This document shows positions 1 through 8,837 of a stretch of DNA of 64,000 nucleotides, piece by piece. Source of the stretch: Oscillospiraceae bacterium (GTDB lineage: Bacteria; Bacillota_A; Clostridia; Oscillospirales; Oscillospiraceae); the NCBI GenBank assembly GCA_015067895.1, contig SVLP01000002.1, positions 137,664 to 201,663 of the forward strand, given 5' to 3'. A program made the translations under genes and the position numbers. Within the stretch, counting starts at the first letter, position 1. Every line of letters begins with the position of its first letter. The notes beneath the pieces were generated by a model. The model was not told the DNA's origin and ran no database searches. It worked only from the letters and a program-made list of their open reading frames with translations.

Positions 1-2096
1 ACGAGCCGACGAGCCAGCTCGATCCCATCGCCGCCACGGATTTCCTCCAGACCCTGGGCCGCATCAACCGGGAGCTGGGCACCACCATCCTCATCTGCGA
101 GCACCGGCTGGAGGACGTGATCCCCATGGCGAACCGTCTGCTCATCATGGACAGGGGACAGCTGATCGCCGATGACACACCTGTCCATGCCTTCGAAATC
201 CTGCGAAAACGCAGCCACCCCATGCTGCTGTCCATGCCCACCCCCATGCGGGTCTGGAGTGCGGTTGGGTTTGACTGCGATTGTCCCATGACCGTCAGCG
301 ACGGACGGAACGCCCTGACGGAATTTGCTGAGCGTCAGGAATTGCGCCCCGTCCCCGAACGACCCTATGTGCAGCCCCAGCGCGACCCCTGCATCGAGCT
401 TCGGGAGGTCTGGTTCCGCTACGAGAAGGACAGCCCGGACATCCTCAAGGGTGTGTCCCTGAAGGCTTACCCCGGCGAGCTGCTGTGCATCCTCGGCGGC
501 AACGGCACGGGCAAGAGCACCACCCTGAGCATCCTCAGCGGGACTCGGAAGCCCTACCGGGGCAAGCGCACCGCCGGAACCGCAAAGATTTCCGCACTGC
601 CCCAGAATCCCCAGATGCTCCTGGTACACAAAAACGTCCGGGAGGAGCTGCTGTCCGTGGCGGACGAGGGACGGGCAGGCCAGATGGCTGCCCTGTGCCG
701 TCTGGAGGGACTGCTCGACCGGCACCCCTACGACCTCTCCGGCGGTGAGCAGCAGCGCACGGCCCTTGCCAAGGTGCTGCTGCAAGACCCGGAGATCCTG
801 CTGCTGGACGAGCCCACCAAGGGGCTGGACAACGATTTCAAGGAGCTCTTCGCTGACATTCTCCGGGAACTGACGGCTCGGGGTGTCTGCATCATCATGG
901 TCAGCCACGATGTAGAATTCTGCGCCAAATATGCCGACCGCTGCGCCCTGTACTTCGACGGCGGACTCGTCACCGTGGATGCACCCCAGCCCTTCTTTGC
1001 CGGAAAGAGCTTCTATACCACCGCCGCCAACCGGATGGCCCGCCACCTGCTGCCCGGGGCGGTCACCCCCGAGGACATCATCGCCGCCTGCGGCGGACAG
1101 CTCCCGCCACAGTGGCCCCAAAAAACGCAAGCGCCCCTGGACATGACGCCGCCGCCGGAGCGCAGGCCGGAGAAGCTTTCTCTGCGGCGCAGGGTTCTGG
1201 GCATTTTCTCCGGTGCGGGATTCCTGGGCTGTCTGGTGTATGCCCTGACCCGGGTGGAGCTGAGTCTGCTCTACAAAGGAAACGAATTCTGGGTGCACTA
1301 CGCGCCTTTATATCTTTCCATGTTCGCGCTGCTGTTCGTCTTCTGCGCGTCCATCAGCCGCCGTGCACCAGCCCGTGAGCAGAAGCTGATGAAGGGGAAG
1401 CTCTCCCTTCGCACGAAGCTGACGCTGGCCCTTTGCCTGCTCGCCATCCCCGTGACCCTCTGGCTTGGATTGAAGCTGGGCGGGGGACGGAAATATCTGG
1501 TCACCTCGGTGCTGATCGTGGTAGAGACCATGATCCCCTTCTTCGTGGCCTTTGAGGGCCGGAAGCCCCAGGCCCGGGAGCTGGTGATCCTGTCTGTGCT
1601 CAGTGCCCTTGCCATCGGCGGCCGGGCGGTGTTCTTCGCCCTGCCGGGCTTCAAGCCTGTGGCGGCTCTGGTGATCCTGGCGGGTGTGGCCTTCGGCGCA
1701 GAAGCCGGGTTCCTGGTGGGTGCTGTGACCATGCTGGTGTCCAATGTGCTCTTTGGTCAGGGCCCCTGGACTCCCTGGCAGATGTTCGCTATGGGCGTTC
1801 TGGGCCTACTGGCAGGTGTGCTCTTCCGCAAGGGTCTGCTGAACCGGGATCGGCTGAGCCTGTCTGTCTACGGCGCAGTGTCCATCTTCATCATTTACGG
1901 CGGGATCCTGAACCCCACCTCGGTGTGGATGTACCAGTCCGAACCAAGCCTGAAAATGATCCTGGCGACCCTCGTCACCGGCCTGCCCGCAGATGCCGTC
2001 CATGCGGCGTCAACGGTGTTCTTCCTCTGGCTCCTGTCGGAATCCATGCTGGAAAAACTGGATCGGGTGAAGGTCAAATACGGACTGATCGAGTAA
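1..2096 (+). CDS. ECF-type transporter: tandem ABC ATPase fused to an S-component (5' truncated by window)
   Basis: The reading frame is open from base 3, so the true start lies left of the window. The first bases encode the end of one ABC ATPase (EPTSQLDP after Walker B, then ICEH with the H-loop His). A second complete ATPase follows, with Walker A GGNGTGKST near base 500, signature LSGGEQQR near 740 and Walker B LLLDEP near 800. From about base 1190 the protein becomes a membrane domain of about nine hydrophobic segments. Its GGRAVFF and TPWQMFAMG motifs resemble ECF S-components of the CbrT type. ECF transporters use two ATPases and an S-subunit to import vitamins or metals; here they are one polypeptide. 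The substrate is not readable; a cobalamin-like ligand is only a family hint. A T-component gene is presumably upstream. Confidence 0.85.
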   Translation, partial: EPTSQLDPIAATDFLQTLGRINRELGTTILICEHRLEDVIPMANRLLIMDRGQLIADDTPVHAFEILRKRSHPMLLSMPTPMRVWSAVGFDCDCPMTVSDGRNALTEFAERQELRPVPERPYVQPQRDPCIELREVWFRYEKDSPDILKGVSLKAYPGELLCILGGNGTGKSTTLSILSGTRKPYRGKRTAGTAKISALPQNPQMLLVHKNVREELLSVADEGRAGQMAALCRLEGLLDRHPYDLSGGEQQRTALAKVLLQDPEILLLDEPTKGLDNDFKELFADILRELTARGVCIIMVSHDVEFCAKYADRCALYFDGGLVTVDAPQPFFAGKSFYTTAANRMARHLLPGAVTPEDIIAACGGQLPPQWPQKTQAPLDMTPPPERRPEKLSLRRRVLGIFSGAGFLGCLVYALTRVELSLLYKGNEFWVHYAPLYLSMFALLFVFCASISRRAPAREQKLMKGKLSLRTKLTLALCLLAIPVTLWLGLKLGGGRKYLVTSVLIVVETMIPFFVAFEGRKPQARELVILSVLSALAIGGRAVFFALPGFKPVAALVILAGVAFGAEAGFLVGAVTMLVSNVLFGQGPWTPWQMFAMGVLGLLAGVLFRKGLLNRDRLSLSVYGAVSIFIIYGGILNPTSVWMYQSEPSLKMILATLVTGLPADAVHAASTVFFLWLLSESMLEKLDRVKVKYGLIE

Positions 2097-2253
2097 TACT
2101 AATTCTTGGTTAAATGGTTTAAGAGCTTTCCGAGGATAAATTGTGCCAGAAAAGGCCGAGGACGACGGTGGGCTGTCGCCCACCTAGGACGAGAACGCAT
2201 TATGGCGCAATTTAGACCGGAAAGAATTAAACAGTTTAATCAAGAGTTAGTAT
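2096..2253. repeat. 158-bp palindromic repeat (MITE-like) abutting a stop codon
   Basis: Arms of about 50 bp at 2096-2147 and 2204-2253 are imperfect inverted repeats, with outer ends ATACTAATTCTTGG and CAAGAGTTAGTAT. The centre contains a second perfect hairpin, GGTGGGC TGTC GCCCACC (2167-2184). The left end overlaps the TAA stop of the upstream gene. No open frame and no clear target duplication is visible. It could be a miniature transposable element or a structured 3' RNA. Confidence 0.55.
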
Positions 2254-2283
2254 AAAACGTGAAGGAACGTGTACCAGCGCAAT

Positions 2284-2330
2284 AAACTGCCCTCGGAAAC
2301 TCTGCGTGAGATGTTCCGAGGGCAGTTTTT
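2284..2330. terminator. Bidirectional intrinsic terminator between convergent genes
   Basis: Stem AACTGCCCTCGGAA / TTCCGAGGGCAGTT (2285-2298 with 2314-2327), followed on the plus strand by TTTTTCTT. On the minus strand it is followed by a short T-rich run. It lies between the transporter ending at 2096 and the minus-strand gene ending at 2351. Confidence 0.85.
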
Positions 2331-2350
2331 CTTATGGCTTGACTTGATTT

Positions 2351-3577
2351 TCAGAGCCGCTCCTCCTCCAGCTTATGGAGCCTGGCAGTGAGGATCTGGT
2401 GCTGTGCGATCAATCCGGCGGTCAGGAGAACACACAGGACGGTGAGGAGGATGGATTTGGGATCGGTCTTTTCCTTCTGCTGCGGCTCCTCCGACACCTC
2501 CGGCAGGGGTTCGTCTACGGTCAGGGTGACCTCCATGGTTTCCGCAAAGGTGTTGCCGTAGGCATCCTCGCAGGTGACGGTGACCGTACCGCTGTGGGTT
2601 CCGATGGAATCTGCGAAAGGCGTGAAGGTCAGCTGAGCCTGTTTGGTTTCACCGGGAGCCAGGGTACCGACGAGAACACTCTGGCCATTGGCGGCGGAGG
2701 TTTCCAGCTTCACCAGAATGTTGCTCAGCTCGCCCTTGCCCAGGTTCATCAGGGGCAGAGTCAGATTTCCCAGCTCGCCCGCGATGGCCGGGGGCAGTTG
2801 GGCATCGCCGTGCTCCAGCCGGATGGCCTGGGTCACCGGGACGGTGAAGGCTTCCTCCCATTTTGTTTCCGTTCCCAAAACGGCGCAGGAGAGGGTCACA
2901 TTCAGGGTATGAACCCGGATGGCGGCATTGCCCAGCACCGTCATTGGTACAGAAACGGTGACGGAGCCCCCGGGCAGGACTTCAGGAACGGGGAACCGGT
3001 CGGAGCCGGACATCAGCACCTCGCCGGTGGGATCGGTGATGGTGAGAACGCCGCCGATCATGGACAGGGTGGAGGTGGGATTGGTGATGGTCAGATTCAA
3101 ACTTCCCTCAGTTCCCACATCCAGATCCCCGGTCACATCGGAGAGGATCGGAGAGAGGGTCTCATGGCTTCCCCGGCCATCCCGGATGCGGATGGTGTAG
3201 GGGAGTGTTTCGGTCTTGCTGCCGCTTTTGAGGGTGATGACGGCGGGATAGTCGCCGTTTCTGCGATCCTTTTGGAGATTCAGGGTCAGCTTCACGTGGT
3301 AGATGCCGTCCTTTTCCGTGACGGTAACTGCCTTGGGCTGGGAAGCCAGCAGGTAGACATTGGGATCAGTCAGGGCGATGGACACGCTGACTGGGCCTTC
3401 CAGCTCGGATTTGATGGGCAGATAGATGGTCATGGTGTTGTTTTTCACAGTCGGCTCATAGCCCTGATACCAGCTTTTCCCCATGCCGCTGATGGCAGTA
3501 TACGGATCCACCTCCGCCGCCACGACCGGAGCGGCGAGAATCAAAATCGCAATAAGCAAACAAAGTAGTTTTCTCAT
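2351..3577 (-). CDS. Membrane-anchored Ig-like (CARDB/NEW3-type) extracellular protein of the ABC operon
   Basis: This is a 408-aa protein. I start it at 3577 (MRKLLCLL) because a typical signal peptide ending VVAAEV follows, and because the start lies 2 nt after the TGA of the permease gene, which suggests coupled translation. An upstream in-frame extension has no signal sequence and would overlap the permease. The exported part has repeated beta-sandwich-like segments (for example GSLNLTITNPT and GNLTLPLMNLGKGE), typical of CARDB/NEW3 domains. A C-terminal membrane helix (LLTVLCVLLTAGLIA) and a charged cytoplasmic tail follow. Being last in the operon, it is probably an external accessory of the FtsX-type transporter. 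The function is inferred from position; no enzymatic motif is seen. Confidence 0.75.
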   Translation of the reverse strand: MRKLLCLLIAILILAAPVVAAEVDPYTAISGMGKSWYQGYEPTVKNNTMTIYLPIKSELEGPVSVSIALTDPNVYLLASQPKAVTVTEKDGIYHVKLTLNLQKDRRNGDYPAVITLKSGSKTETLPYTIRIRDGRGSHETLSPILSDVTGDLDVGTEGSLNLTITNPTSTLSMIGGVLTITDPTGEVLMSGSDRFPVPEVLPGGSVTVSVPMTVLGNAAIRVHTLNVTLSCAVLGTETKWEEAFTVPVTQAIRLEHGDAQLPPAIAGELGNLTLPLMNLGKGELSNILVKLETSAANGQSVLVGTLAPGETKQAQLTFTPFADSIGTHSGTVTVTCEDAYGNTFAETMEVTLTVDEPLPEVSEEPQQKEKTDPKSILLTVLCVLLTAGLIAQHQILTARLHKLEEERL

Positions 3578-3579
3578 AA

Positions 3580-6318
3580 TCACAGCTCCCGGATGTTGTC
3601 GATGATGGATTTCTTCAGGATCTCCCGGATGCGCAGTCCCAGGATGAACCGACTCAGAGCCCAGCAGGCCGCCGCCACAGCGAGAGTAAGGCCGAGCACA
3701 GCCGCCCATTGGAGGATGTCGGCCAGCCGGATGCGGAAAAAGGGATTGCCGATGGCATCGATGACGGAGAAGATCCCGAACAGAATGTAAACGGCTCCTG
3801 CGATGCCCAGGCCACCGAAGATGGCGGCATTCAGCTGGCCGGAGTAGCAGCCGAGGATGGCTTTTTCATCTGCGCCCACGGCCCGGAGCATACCGATGGT
3901 GCGGCCCTCGTTGTGGAGCTGCCGGGTCACGGAGGAGACGATCATGCCCACCGCCACGGAGAAGAAGACGAGGATGATGCAAAGGAACATGACCAGCATC
4001 CGCTGATTATCCTGGACGCTCTTTCGCTGCTCCGCCGCCTGATTGTCCAGGGTATAGCCGCCGGTACGCCGCAGGATGGCGCTGAGCTGCCGTTCCAGGG
4101 CTTCCTCCTGTTGAAGGGTCAGCTCGTCGGTGTAGACGGAGACGGTGTGCAGCTCCTCCATCCGCAGGCCCATGGCCTCCAGACCCCGCTCCGTGGTGAT
4201 GATGGCGGTGATGCTCCAAAGCCAATGGAGCTTTTCCGGCAGCTCCTTGAGGATGCCGCCCACCTGTACGGCTTTGTCGTTCCGGATCACTGCCGCTTCT
4301 TCCCCGGTGCGGTAAAGCTGGGTCATATTCAGCGTCTGCCCCCCATGGAAGCAGTCATTTTTCGCTGAGATGGACACATGGCCCTCATAGGGATCGCTTT
4401 CCAGCTCTTCCAGAGAGGTGAAGAAGGAGTAGCTGCCGTGTTCGTGCTGCTTCACCCAGATATCCGGCGCATAGACCAGAACGGTAGAGCCTGAGTCCAG
4501 GGCAGCGGCATCGATGCTGCCCTCGCTTAAGTATTCCGCCAGGGCATCCAGATTGGCTCTGGTGGGGTCGATAGTGATGATGGCAGTTTGGTAGGCCTCG
4601 CCCGCAAAGCCGTAGGTCTCCTTGAATTCCAGATATTCCGCCCGATCCTTGTCCCGGTAATCCACATACCACCAGCTGTTCTCGCCGAGGGCTGCCATGG
4701 CTTCGGCGAAGGCGGCATCGTCCAGCATTCCATACTGCTCCTGCATCGTATGGAGCCTGGCATAGCTGGGGGCATGCTCCAGCTCCACATAGACGGGCAG
4801 CTCCCGCTCCAGCTCGATGGATTCCACATGGTCAAGGCTTCTGATCTGACGGATGCTCTGGGAGCTTATGGGCTCCCGCGCATAAGTCTGGACATAGACA
4901 CCCATCGAGGTTTCGTTATCGGCAATGCGGAAGGTGGGGAAGTCCTGCATGGCATAAAAGCGGAAGCTGGCAATGAGACTGCACAGAAGGGCACAGCACA
5001 CCAGCATCAGCCCGATCAGAAAGCTGGTGCCCAGCTGCCGGGTGGGGTTCAGCCGTACCTGCCGGGCTGCCATGAGCCGGTGTGCGGAGAAGATGGTCTT
5101 GGACTTGACCTTTTTGCTCCGGCGGAGCATCCGGGTGTCCCGGATGACGCTCATGGGCATCAGCTTGGAGGCCCGCACGAGAGGCAGATAGCCGGAGAGC
5201 AGAATGGTGATGACGGAAAAGAGAATGATGGGCAGGATCAGCCAGAGCCGCAGACCGAAGCGGACCAACTTTGGCATCATCAGCGACAAAATCCAAACGG
5301 CTGCGCATCCAGCGAGAATGGCGACAGGGGAGACGAGTAGGGCCAGGATCAGATTCTCCCGTCCGAACATACGCCGAATCTGGCGGCGCGTTGCACCCAC
5401 CGCCCGCAGGACGCCGATCTCCTCCCGCCGTTTGGACAGTACGCCCTCCATGGCACCGGAGATGCCGATGCCGCAGCTGAGGAGCAGGGCCCCGGCCAGG
5501 GCGGCTGCCATGGAGATCATGTCCATCAGCTCCCGGTCGGCCCAGAACATTTCGCCTGCGCTGTAGGTGGAGGTCTGCTTGCCCGTAATGGTCAGGCCAT
5601 ACATGGACGTCACCAGCTCCGGGCGCATATAGCGCTCCCAGAACCGGCCCAGGGCAGTGCCCAGGGAAACGCCCGCTTGCAGACCCATCACCCGATGGAT
5701 GCCCACCCGACCTGTGGCAAAGGCGGGCTCCGTCTCGCAGGTAATGATGGCGGGGAACTGGTTCACTCCGGGCTTGTCCACCACATCCAGATGCTGGCTC
5801 TTTTCCGGCAGGAAGCCCACGATGGTGAAGGTGCGTTTCTTTGCCACACCGTCCACGGGGATGATGGAAAGCTCCAGCGTGTCTCCGATGACTTTTTCCA
5901 GCTCCAGAACCTCCAATGCGGAGGGTTCCAGCGCAATCTCTCCGGGATTTTCCGGGAGCCGTCCGGCAGTGGGGGAGAGGCACAGCAGCTCTGCGCCGAT
6001 GGCATCGTAATAGCCCAGGTGCAGACTGCTTCCCTCCACGGAACCGGTCACATAGGCATGACCCAGCCGTTCGAAGGAACCCAGCTCCATGAGCTTTTCG
6101 TCGTTCAGAAGCTCATTGTCCAGCACCACCATATCCACGGTTCCGACCTTTTCCTGCCGGTTATAAAGCTGGGCGTTGACGATGCCGAAGACGCCCAGCA
6201 CGAAGGTGGAGATCAGAAAAATCGACAGAAATACGCCGATGGCCAGGCTCAGGTAGCCGCGCTTGTTGGCCTTGAGCCGGGCAGAGGCCATGCCCGAATA
6301 GGTCAGCATTTTCATCAT
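3580..6318 (-). CDS. FtsX-family ABC transporter permease (912 aa)
   Basis: A long permease with an N-terminal membrane helix after MLTYSGMASARLKANKRGY, a first FtsX domain at roughly residues 270-395 (EEIGVLRAVGATRRQ) and a second at roughly 760-900 (IGMLRAVGADEKA). Between them is a large, mostly extracytoplasmic region. The two-domain layout matches FtsX/MacB/BceB-like permeases that work by mechanotransmission rather than classical transport. The start overlaps the stop of the ATPase gene by 4 nt (ATGA type), so the two are translationally coupled. Regulation by the upstream kinase/regulator pair is suggested by the shared operator. The likely role is response to antimicrobial peptides or envelope stress, or lipoprotein/peptide export; the sequence does not decide. 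Confidence 0.85.
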   Translation of the reverse strand: MMKMLTYSGMASARLKANKRGYLSLAIGVFLSIFLISTFVLGVFGIVNAQLYNRQEKVGTVDMVVLDNELLNDEKLMELGSFERLGHAYVTGSVEGSSLHLGYYDAIGAELLCLSPTAGRLPENPGEIALEPSALEVLELEKVIGDTLELSIIPVDGVAKKRTFTIVGFLPEKSQHLDVVDKPGVNQFPAIITCETEPAFATGRVGIHRVMGLQAGVSLGTALGRFWERYMRPELVTSMYGLTITGKQTSTYSAGEMFWADRELMDMISMAAALAGALLLSCGIGISGAMEGVLSKRREEIGVLRAVGATRRQIRRMFGRENLILALLVSPVAILAGCAAVWILSLMMPKLVRFGLRLWLILPIILFSVITILLSGYLPLVRASKLMPMSVIRDTRMLRRSKKVKSKTIFSAHRLMAARQVRLNPTRQLGTSFLIGLMLVCCALLCSLIASFRFYAMQDFPTFRIADNETSMGVYVQTYAREPISSQSIRQIRSLDHVESIELERELPVYVELEHAPSYARLHTMQEQYGMLDDAAFAEAMAALGENSWWYVDYRDKDRAEYLEFKETYGFAGEAYQTAIITIDPTRANLDALAEYLSEGSIDAAALDSGSTVLVYAPDIWVKQHEHGSYSFFTSLEELESDPYEGHVSISAKNDCFHGGQTLNMTQLYRTGEEAAVIRNDKAVQVGGILKELPEKLHWLWSITAIITTERGLEAMGLRMEELHTVSVYTDELTLQQEEALERQLSAILRRTGGYTLDNQAAEQRKSVQDNQRMLVMFLCIILVFFSVAVGMIVSSVTRQLHNEGRTIGMLRAVGADEKAILGCYSGQLNAAIFGGLGIAGAVYILFGIFSVIDAIGNPFFRIRLADILQWAAVLGLTLAVAAACWALSRFILGLRIREILKKSIIDNIREL

Positions 6319-6995
6319 GCCACCCCGCTGTCGTGCTCGATCTGTCCGTCCCGGAGCCGGATGATCCGGTCTGCCTGCTCGGCAACGGTCATGTCGTGGG
6401 TGACCAGCACCAGCGTGATGCCCAGCTCCCGGCTGACCGTCCGCAGGAGGGTCAGCACCTCCCGGCCTGCCTTGCCGTCCAGATTGCCCGTGGGCTCGTC
6501 GGCAAAGAGGATGGCGGGCTTGTTGGAGAGAGCCCGGGCGATGGAGAACCGCTGCTGCTGGCCGCCGGACATGGCCCCGGGCAGGTGGGACAGCCGGTCA
6601 CCGATGCCCAGCATCTCCACCAGTCGGTTCAGGTACGCTTCGTCAGGCTTCTTGGAGTCGAGCATGATGGGCAGGAGCATATTCTCCCAGCCCGTCAGCT
6701 CCTTGACGAGATTGTAGCTCTGGAACACGAAGCCGAAGCGCCGCCGCCGGAGGACGGAGAGCTGGTTGTCGTTGTACTTGTACAGCTCCTTGTCCCGGTA
6801 GTGGACGGTGCCGTGGGTGGGCTTGTCCAGACCGCTGAGCAGGTGCAGCAGCGTGGACTTGCCGCTGCCGCTGGGGCCGGTGATGGCCACGAAGCTGCCC
6901 TCCTGAAGGGAGAGAGATACGTCATTCAGGGCGTACACGGCGGATTCACCGGTCTGATAGATCTTACTGAGGTTGGTTGCTTTCAAGATTTCCAT
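6315..6995 (-). CDS. ABC transporter ATP-binding protein, LolD/MacB/BceA type
   Basis: 226 aa with Walker A GPSGSGKST, Q-loop VFQSYNLV, signature SGGQQQR, Walker B ILFADEP and H-loop VTHD. The AAAGGAGG-like site TAAGGAGG lies directly against an ATG at 7001 but 7 nt before the ATG at 6995, so I place the start at 6995 (MEILKATNLSK). It is the motor for the FtsX permease encoded next, with a 4-nt overlap. The gene begins 62 nt after the end of the sensor-kinase gene. The gap contains an inverted repeat shared with the promoter of the response regulator, which implies its own regulated promoter. Confidence 0.92.
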   Translation of the reverse strand: MEILKATNLSKIYQTGESAVYALNDVSLSLQEGSFVAITGPSGSGKSTLLHLLSGLDKPTHGTVHYRDKELYKYNDNQLSVLRRRRFGFVFQSYNLVKELTGWENMLLPIMLDSKKPDEAYLNRLVEMLGIGDRLSHLPGAMSGGQQQRFSIARALSNKPAILFADEPTGNLDGKAGREVLTLLRTVSRELGITLVLVTHDMTVAEQADRIIRLRDGQIEHDSGVA

Positions 6996-7055
6996 AGTCA
7001 TTCCTCCTTATGGGTCTATCGTAACAGACGAATCTTGCTTGTATCTTACTTTTGG

Positions 7056-7071
7056 CTTACGATTTCGTAAG
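7056..7071 (-). promoter_or_regulatory. Predicted response-regulator operator upstream of the ABC operon
   Basis: On the minus strand the site reads CTTACGAAATCGTAAG, a 16-bp inverted repeat. It matches CTTACGAAATCTTAAG at 8634-8649 in 15 of 16 positions. It overlaps the last codons and stop of the kinase gene and lies about 60 bp upstream of the ATPase start. A weak -10 (TACGAT, 7017-7022) without a good -35 fits an activator-dependent promoter. Confidence 0.6.
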
Positions 7072-7926
7072 ATTTCGGTCCAGCATGGGCATGGAGATGG
7101 TCATGCGAAGACCCCTGCTGCCGTTTTCAGCTGTGATGGTGCCGTGGTGACGGGTGACGATTTCCTTCACGATGGCAAGTCCGATGCCTACGCCGCCGCT
7201 CTTTTGTCCCTCAGCCCGGTAGAACCGGTCAAAAAGCCTGGGAAGCTCCGCAGGGGAGACACCGCCCCCGTCGTCCTCGATGGAGCAGAAAAAGGCCGCC
7301 TCCGTCCGCTCCAGCTTTACATGGATCTGCGAGCTGCAATGCTCGCAGGCATTTTTCAGCAGATTCCCGAATGCTTCCCCCAACCATTTTTCATCACAGC
7401 GGATGATGGCCGAGCCGGAGACGGTGAGGGATTTCCCGGGAAACATGGGTGCGATGCTCTGCCACTGTTCCCGAAGAATGACTTCCGCATCGGAGGTCTC
7501 AAAGGTAAATGCATACCCATCGGCACAGAGCCGCTCCAACCGAAGCAGGGCCTGGATGAGTGTCTCCATCCGCTGGATCTGGGCAAGGCACTCCTCGGCA
7601 TGGGGCGCGTCGTCCAGCTCCGTGTAGAGCCGGAGCGTGGTCAAAGGCGTTTTGAGCTGGTGGGAGATGTCGGCGGTGAGATTGCTTGTCCGGGCGCACT
7701 CCTGGGCGTAAAGCTCCCGCTGACGTTCCAGTGCCTGCTGGGTGTCCGAGATGGCATTTTGCAGTCGGGCAAGATTGTCTTCTTCCAATGCCACATCCAG
7801 CATGGGGCCATTCCCGGAAAGATGATCCTCCATCCGCTCCGCAAGCGCTCGAATTCGCCGCTCCCGCCGCCAGTCCCGGAACAACAGGATCAGGCACAGA
7901 AGCGACAGGGCGATCAGTCCACCCAT
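7057..7926 (-). CDS. Short sensor histidine kinase (BceS-like size)
   Basis: 289 aa. There is one N-terminal membrane helix (LIALSLLCLILLF), a helical linker, then the dimerisation/phosphoacceptor motif ISHQLKTPLT with His89. The ATPase domain follows with N-box NLLKNACEH, G1 box DDGGGV and G2 box GVGIGLAIV. There is no sizeable sensory domain, so sensing probably goes through the partner permease, as in BceAB-BceRS type modules. The start overlaps the regulator gene by 13 nt. The 3' end contains the operator for the following ABC genes. Confidence 0.88.
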   Translation of the reverse strand: MGGLIALSLLCLILLFRDWRRERRIRALAERMEDHLSGNGPMLDVALEEDNLARLQNAISDTQQALERQRELYAQECARTSNLTADISHQLKTPLTTLRLYTELDDAPHAEECLAQIQRMETLIQALLRLERLCADGYAFTFETSDAEVILREQWQSIAPMFPGKSLTVSGSAIIRCDEKWLGEAFGNLLKNACEHCSSQIHVKLERTEAAFFCSIEDDGGGVSPAELPRLFDRFYRAEGQKSGGVGIGLAIVKEIVTRHHGTITAENGSRGLRMTISMPMLDRNLTKS

Positions 7927-8564
7927 TGATACCCCACCCCCCGGACAGTTTTGATATGGGCCGCACCCACCTTTTCCCGAAGACGGCTCACGTGGACGGA
8001 CAGGGTATTGTCGTCTATGAACCGACTGTCCGTGTCCCAGAGACTCTCCAGCAGGGCCGAACGGGTCAGGATGCTCCGGGTGGACAGGAGCTTGCTCAAG
8101 ATTTTATATTCGGTCAAGGTCAGGATCAGGCTTTCCCCATCCCGGCTGGCCTGAAGACGGGACTTGTCCAGGGTGATGCCGCTGCGGCAGATCACCGTTT
8201 CCGCAGTATTCCGTCCCCGGAGCAGCACCCGGATGCGGCTGAGCAGCTCCTGCATCCGGAAGGGCTTGGTCACATAGTCATTGCCGCCGGCATCCAGCCC
8301 CCGGACGATGTCCAGCTCCTCGTCCCTGGCGGTCAGAAACAGGATGGGGGTCTGCACCCCCTCACTCCGCCAGAGCTTACACAGGGACACACCATCCCCG
8401 TCCGGCAGCCCCACATCCAGCATCACCAGATCGATGGCTCTGTCCAGCGCTTCACGGGCCTCCCGGAAATTGGCGGCCTTCTTCACTTCATAGCCCTCCC
8501 GCAGCAGCAGTTCCTCCAGAGCAGCTCGCAGGGCAGGATCGTCCTCCACAAGAAGAATCTTCAT
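7914..8564 (-). CDS. OmpR/PhoB-family response regulator
   Basis: 216 aa. The receiver domain has acidic residues EDD at 7-9, the phosphoacceptor D50 in MLDVGLPDGDG, T at 79 (LTARD) and the conserved Lys in VTKPF. The C-terminal winged helix ends with VRGVGYQWVD, typical of OmpR-type DNA-binding domains. The AGGAGGAACGATC leader gives a good ribosome site. Its own promoter carries an inverted repeat also found before the ABC genes, so it probably autoregulates and activates the transporter. Confidence 0.92.
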   Translation of the reverse strand: MKILLVEDDPALRAALEELLLREGYEVKKAANFREAREALDRAIDLVMLDVGLPDGDGVSLCKLWRSEGVQTPILFLTARDEELDIVRGLDAGGNDYVTKPFRMQELLSRIRVLLRGRNTAETVICRSGITLDKSRLQASRDGESLILTLTEYKILSKLLSTRSILTRSALLESLWDTDSRFIDDNTLSVHVSRLREKVGAAHIKTVRGVGYQWVD

Positions 8565-8589
8565 GATCGTTCCTCCTTTCTTTCAGACG

Positions 8590-8649
8590 ATGATAGCATA
8601 GCTTCCGCCCTCTTTCAACGAAATGGGGAAAAGCTTACGAAATCTTAAG
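8590..8649 (-). promoter_or_regulatory. Promoter and operator of the response-regulator operon
   Basis: On the minus strand there is a -35 TTGAAA (8613-8618), a 17-bp spacer and a -10 TATCAT (8590-8595). The inverted repeat CTTACGAAATCTTAAG (8634-8649) sits 15 bp upstream of the -35, a standard position for an OmpR-type activator. Confidence 0.6.
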
Positions 8650-8741
8650 ATTTGAATATATCATGAGGCCCCGGAGGGGAATGGCGGCGGGCTGGGGAGA
8701 CAGCGTATCCTGCCTCGTCCAGCTCCTTCGAGCATTTGTTG

Positions 8742-8770
8742 TTTTCAATGTTTCTGTTTTTTGCTATGAT
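8742..8770 (+). promoter_or_regulatory. Possible promoter of the ECF sigma operon
   Basis: A -10-like TATGAT (8765-8770) lies 17 bp after TTTTCA (8742-8747), a weak -35. It precedes the sigma-factor start at 8838 by about 65 bp. The divergent gap 8650-8741 shows no further feature. ECF sigma genes are often autoregulated, but no ECF-type AAC motif is obvious. Confidence 0.3.
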
Positions 8771-8837
8771 AGATGTAACCTTTTGATGATCGTTTCCATC
8801 ATACAAGGTGAGGACAAAACTCCGGAGGTGAACCTCA

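Noticed and set aside
2375..3568. 397-aa plus-strand frame opposite the Ig-like protein gene
   Set aside because: The minus strand has a signal peptide, Ig-like repeats, an anchor and operon coupling; the plus frame is Gly/Asp-rich shadow.
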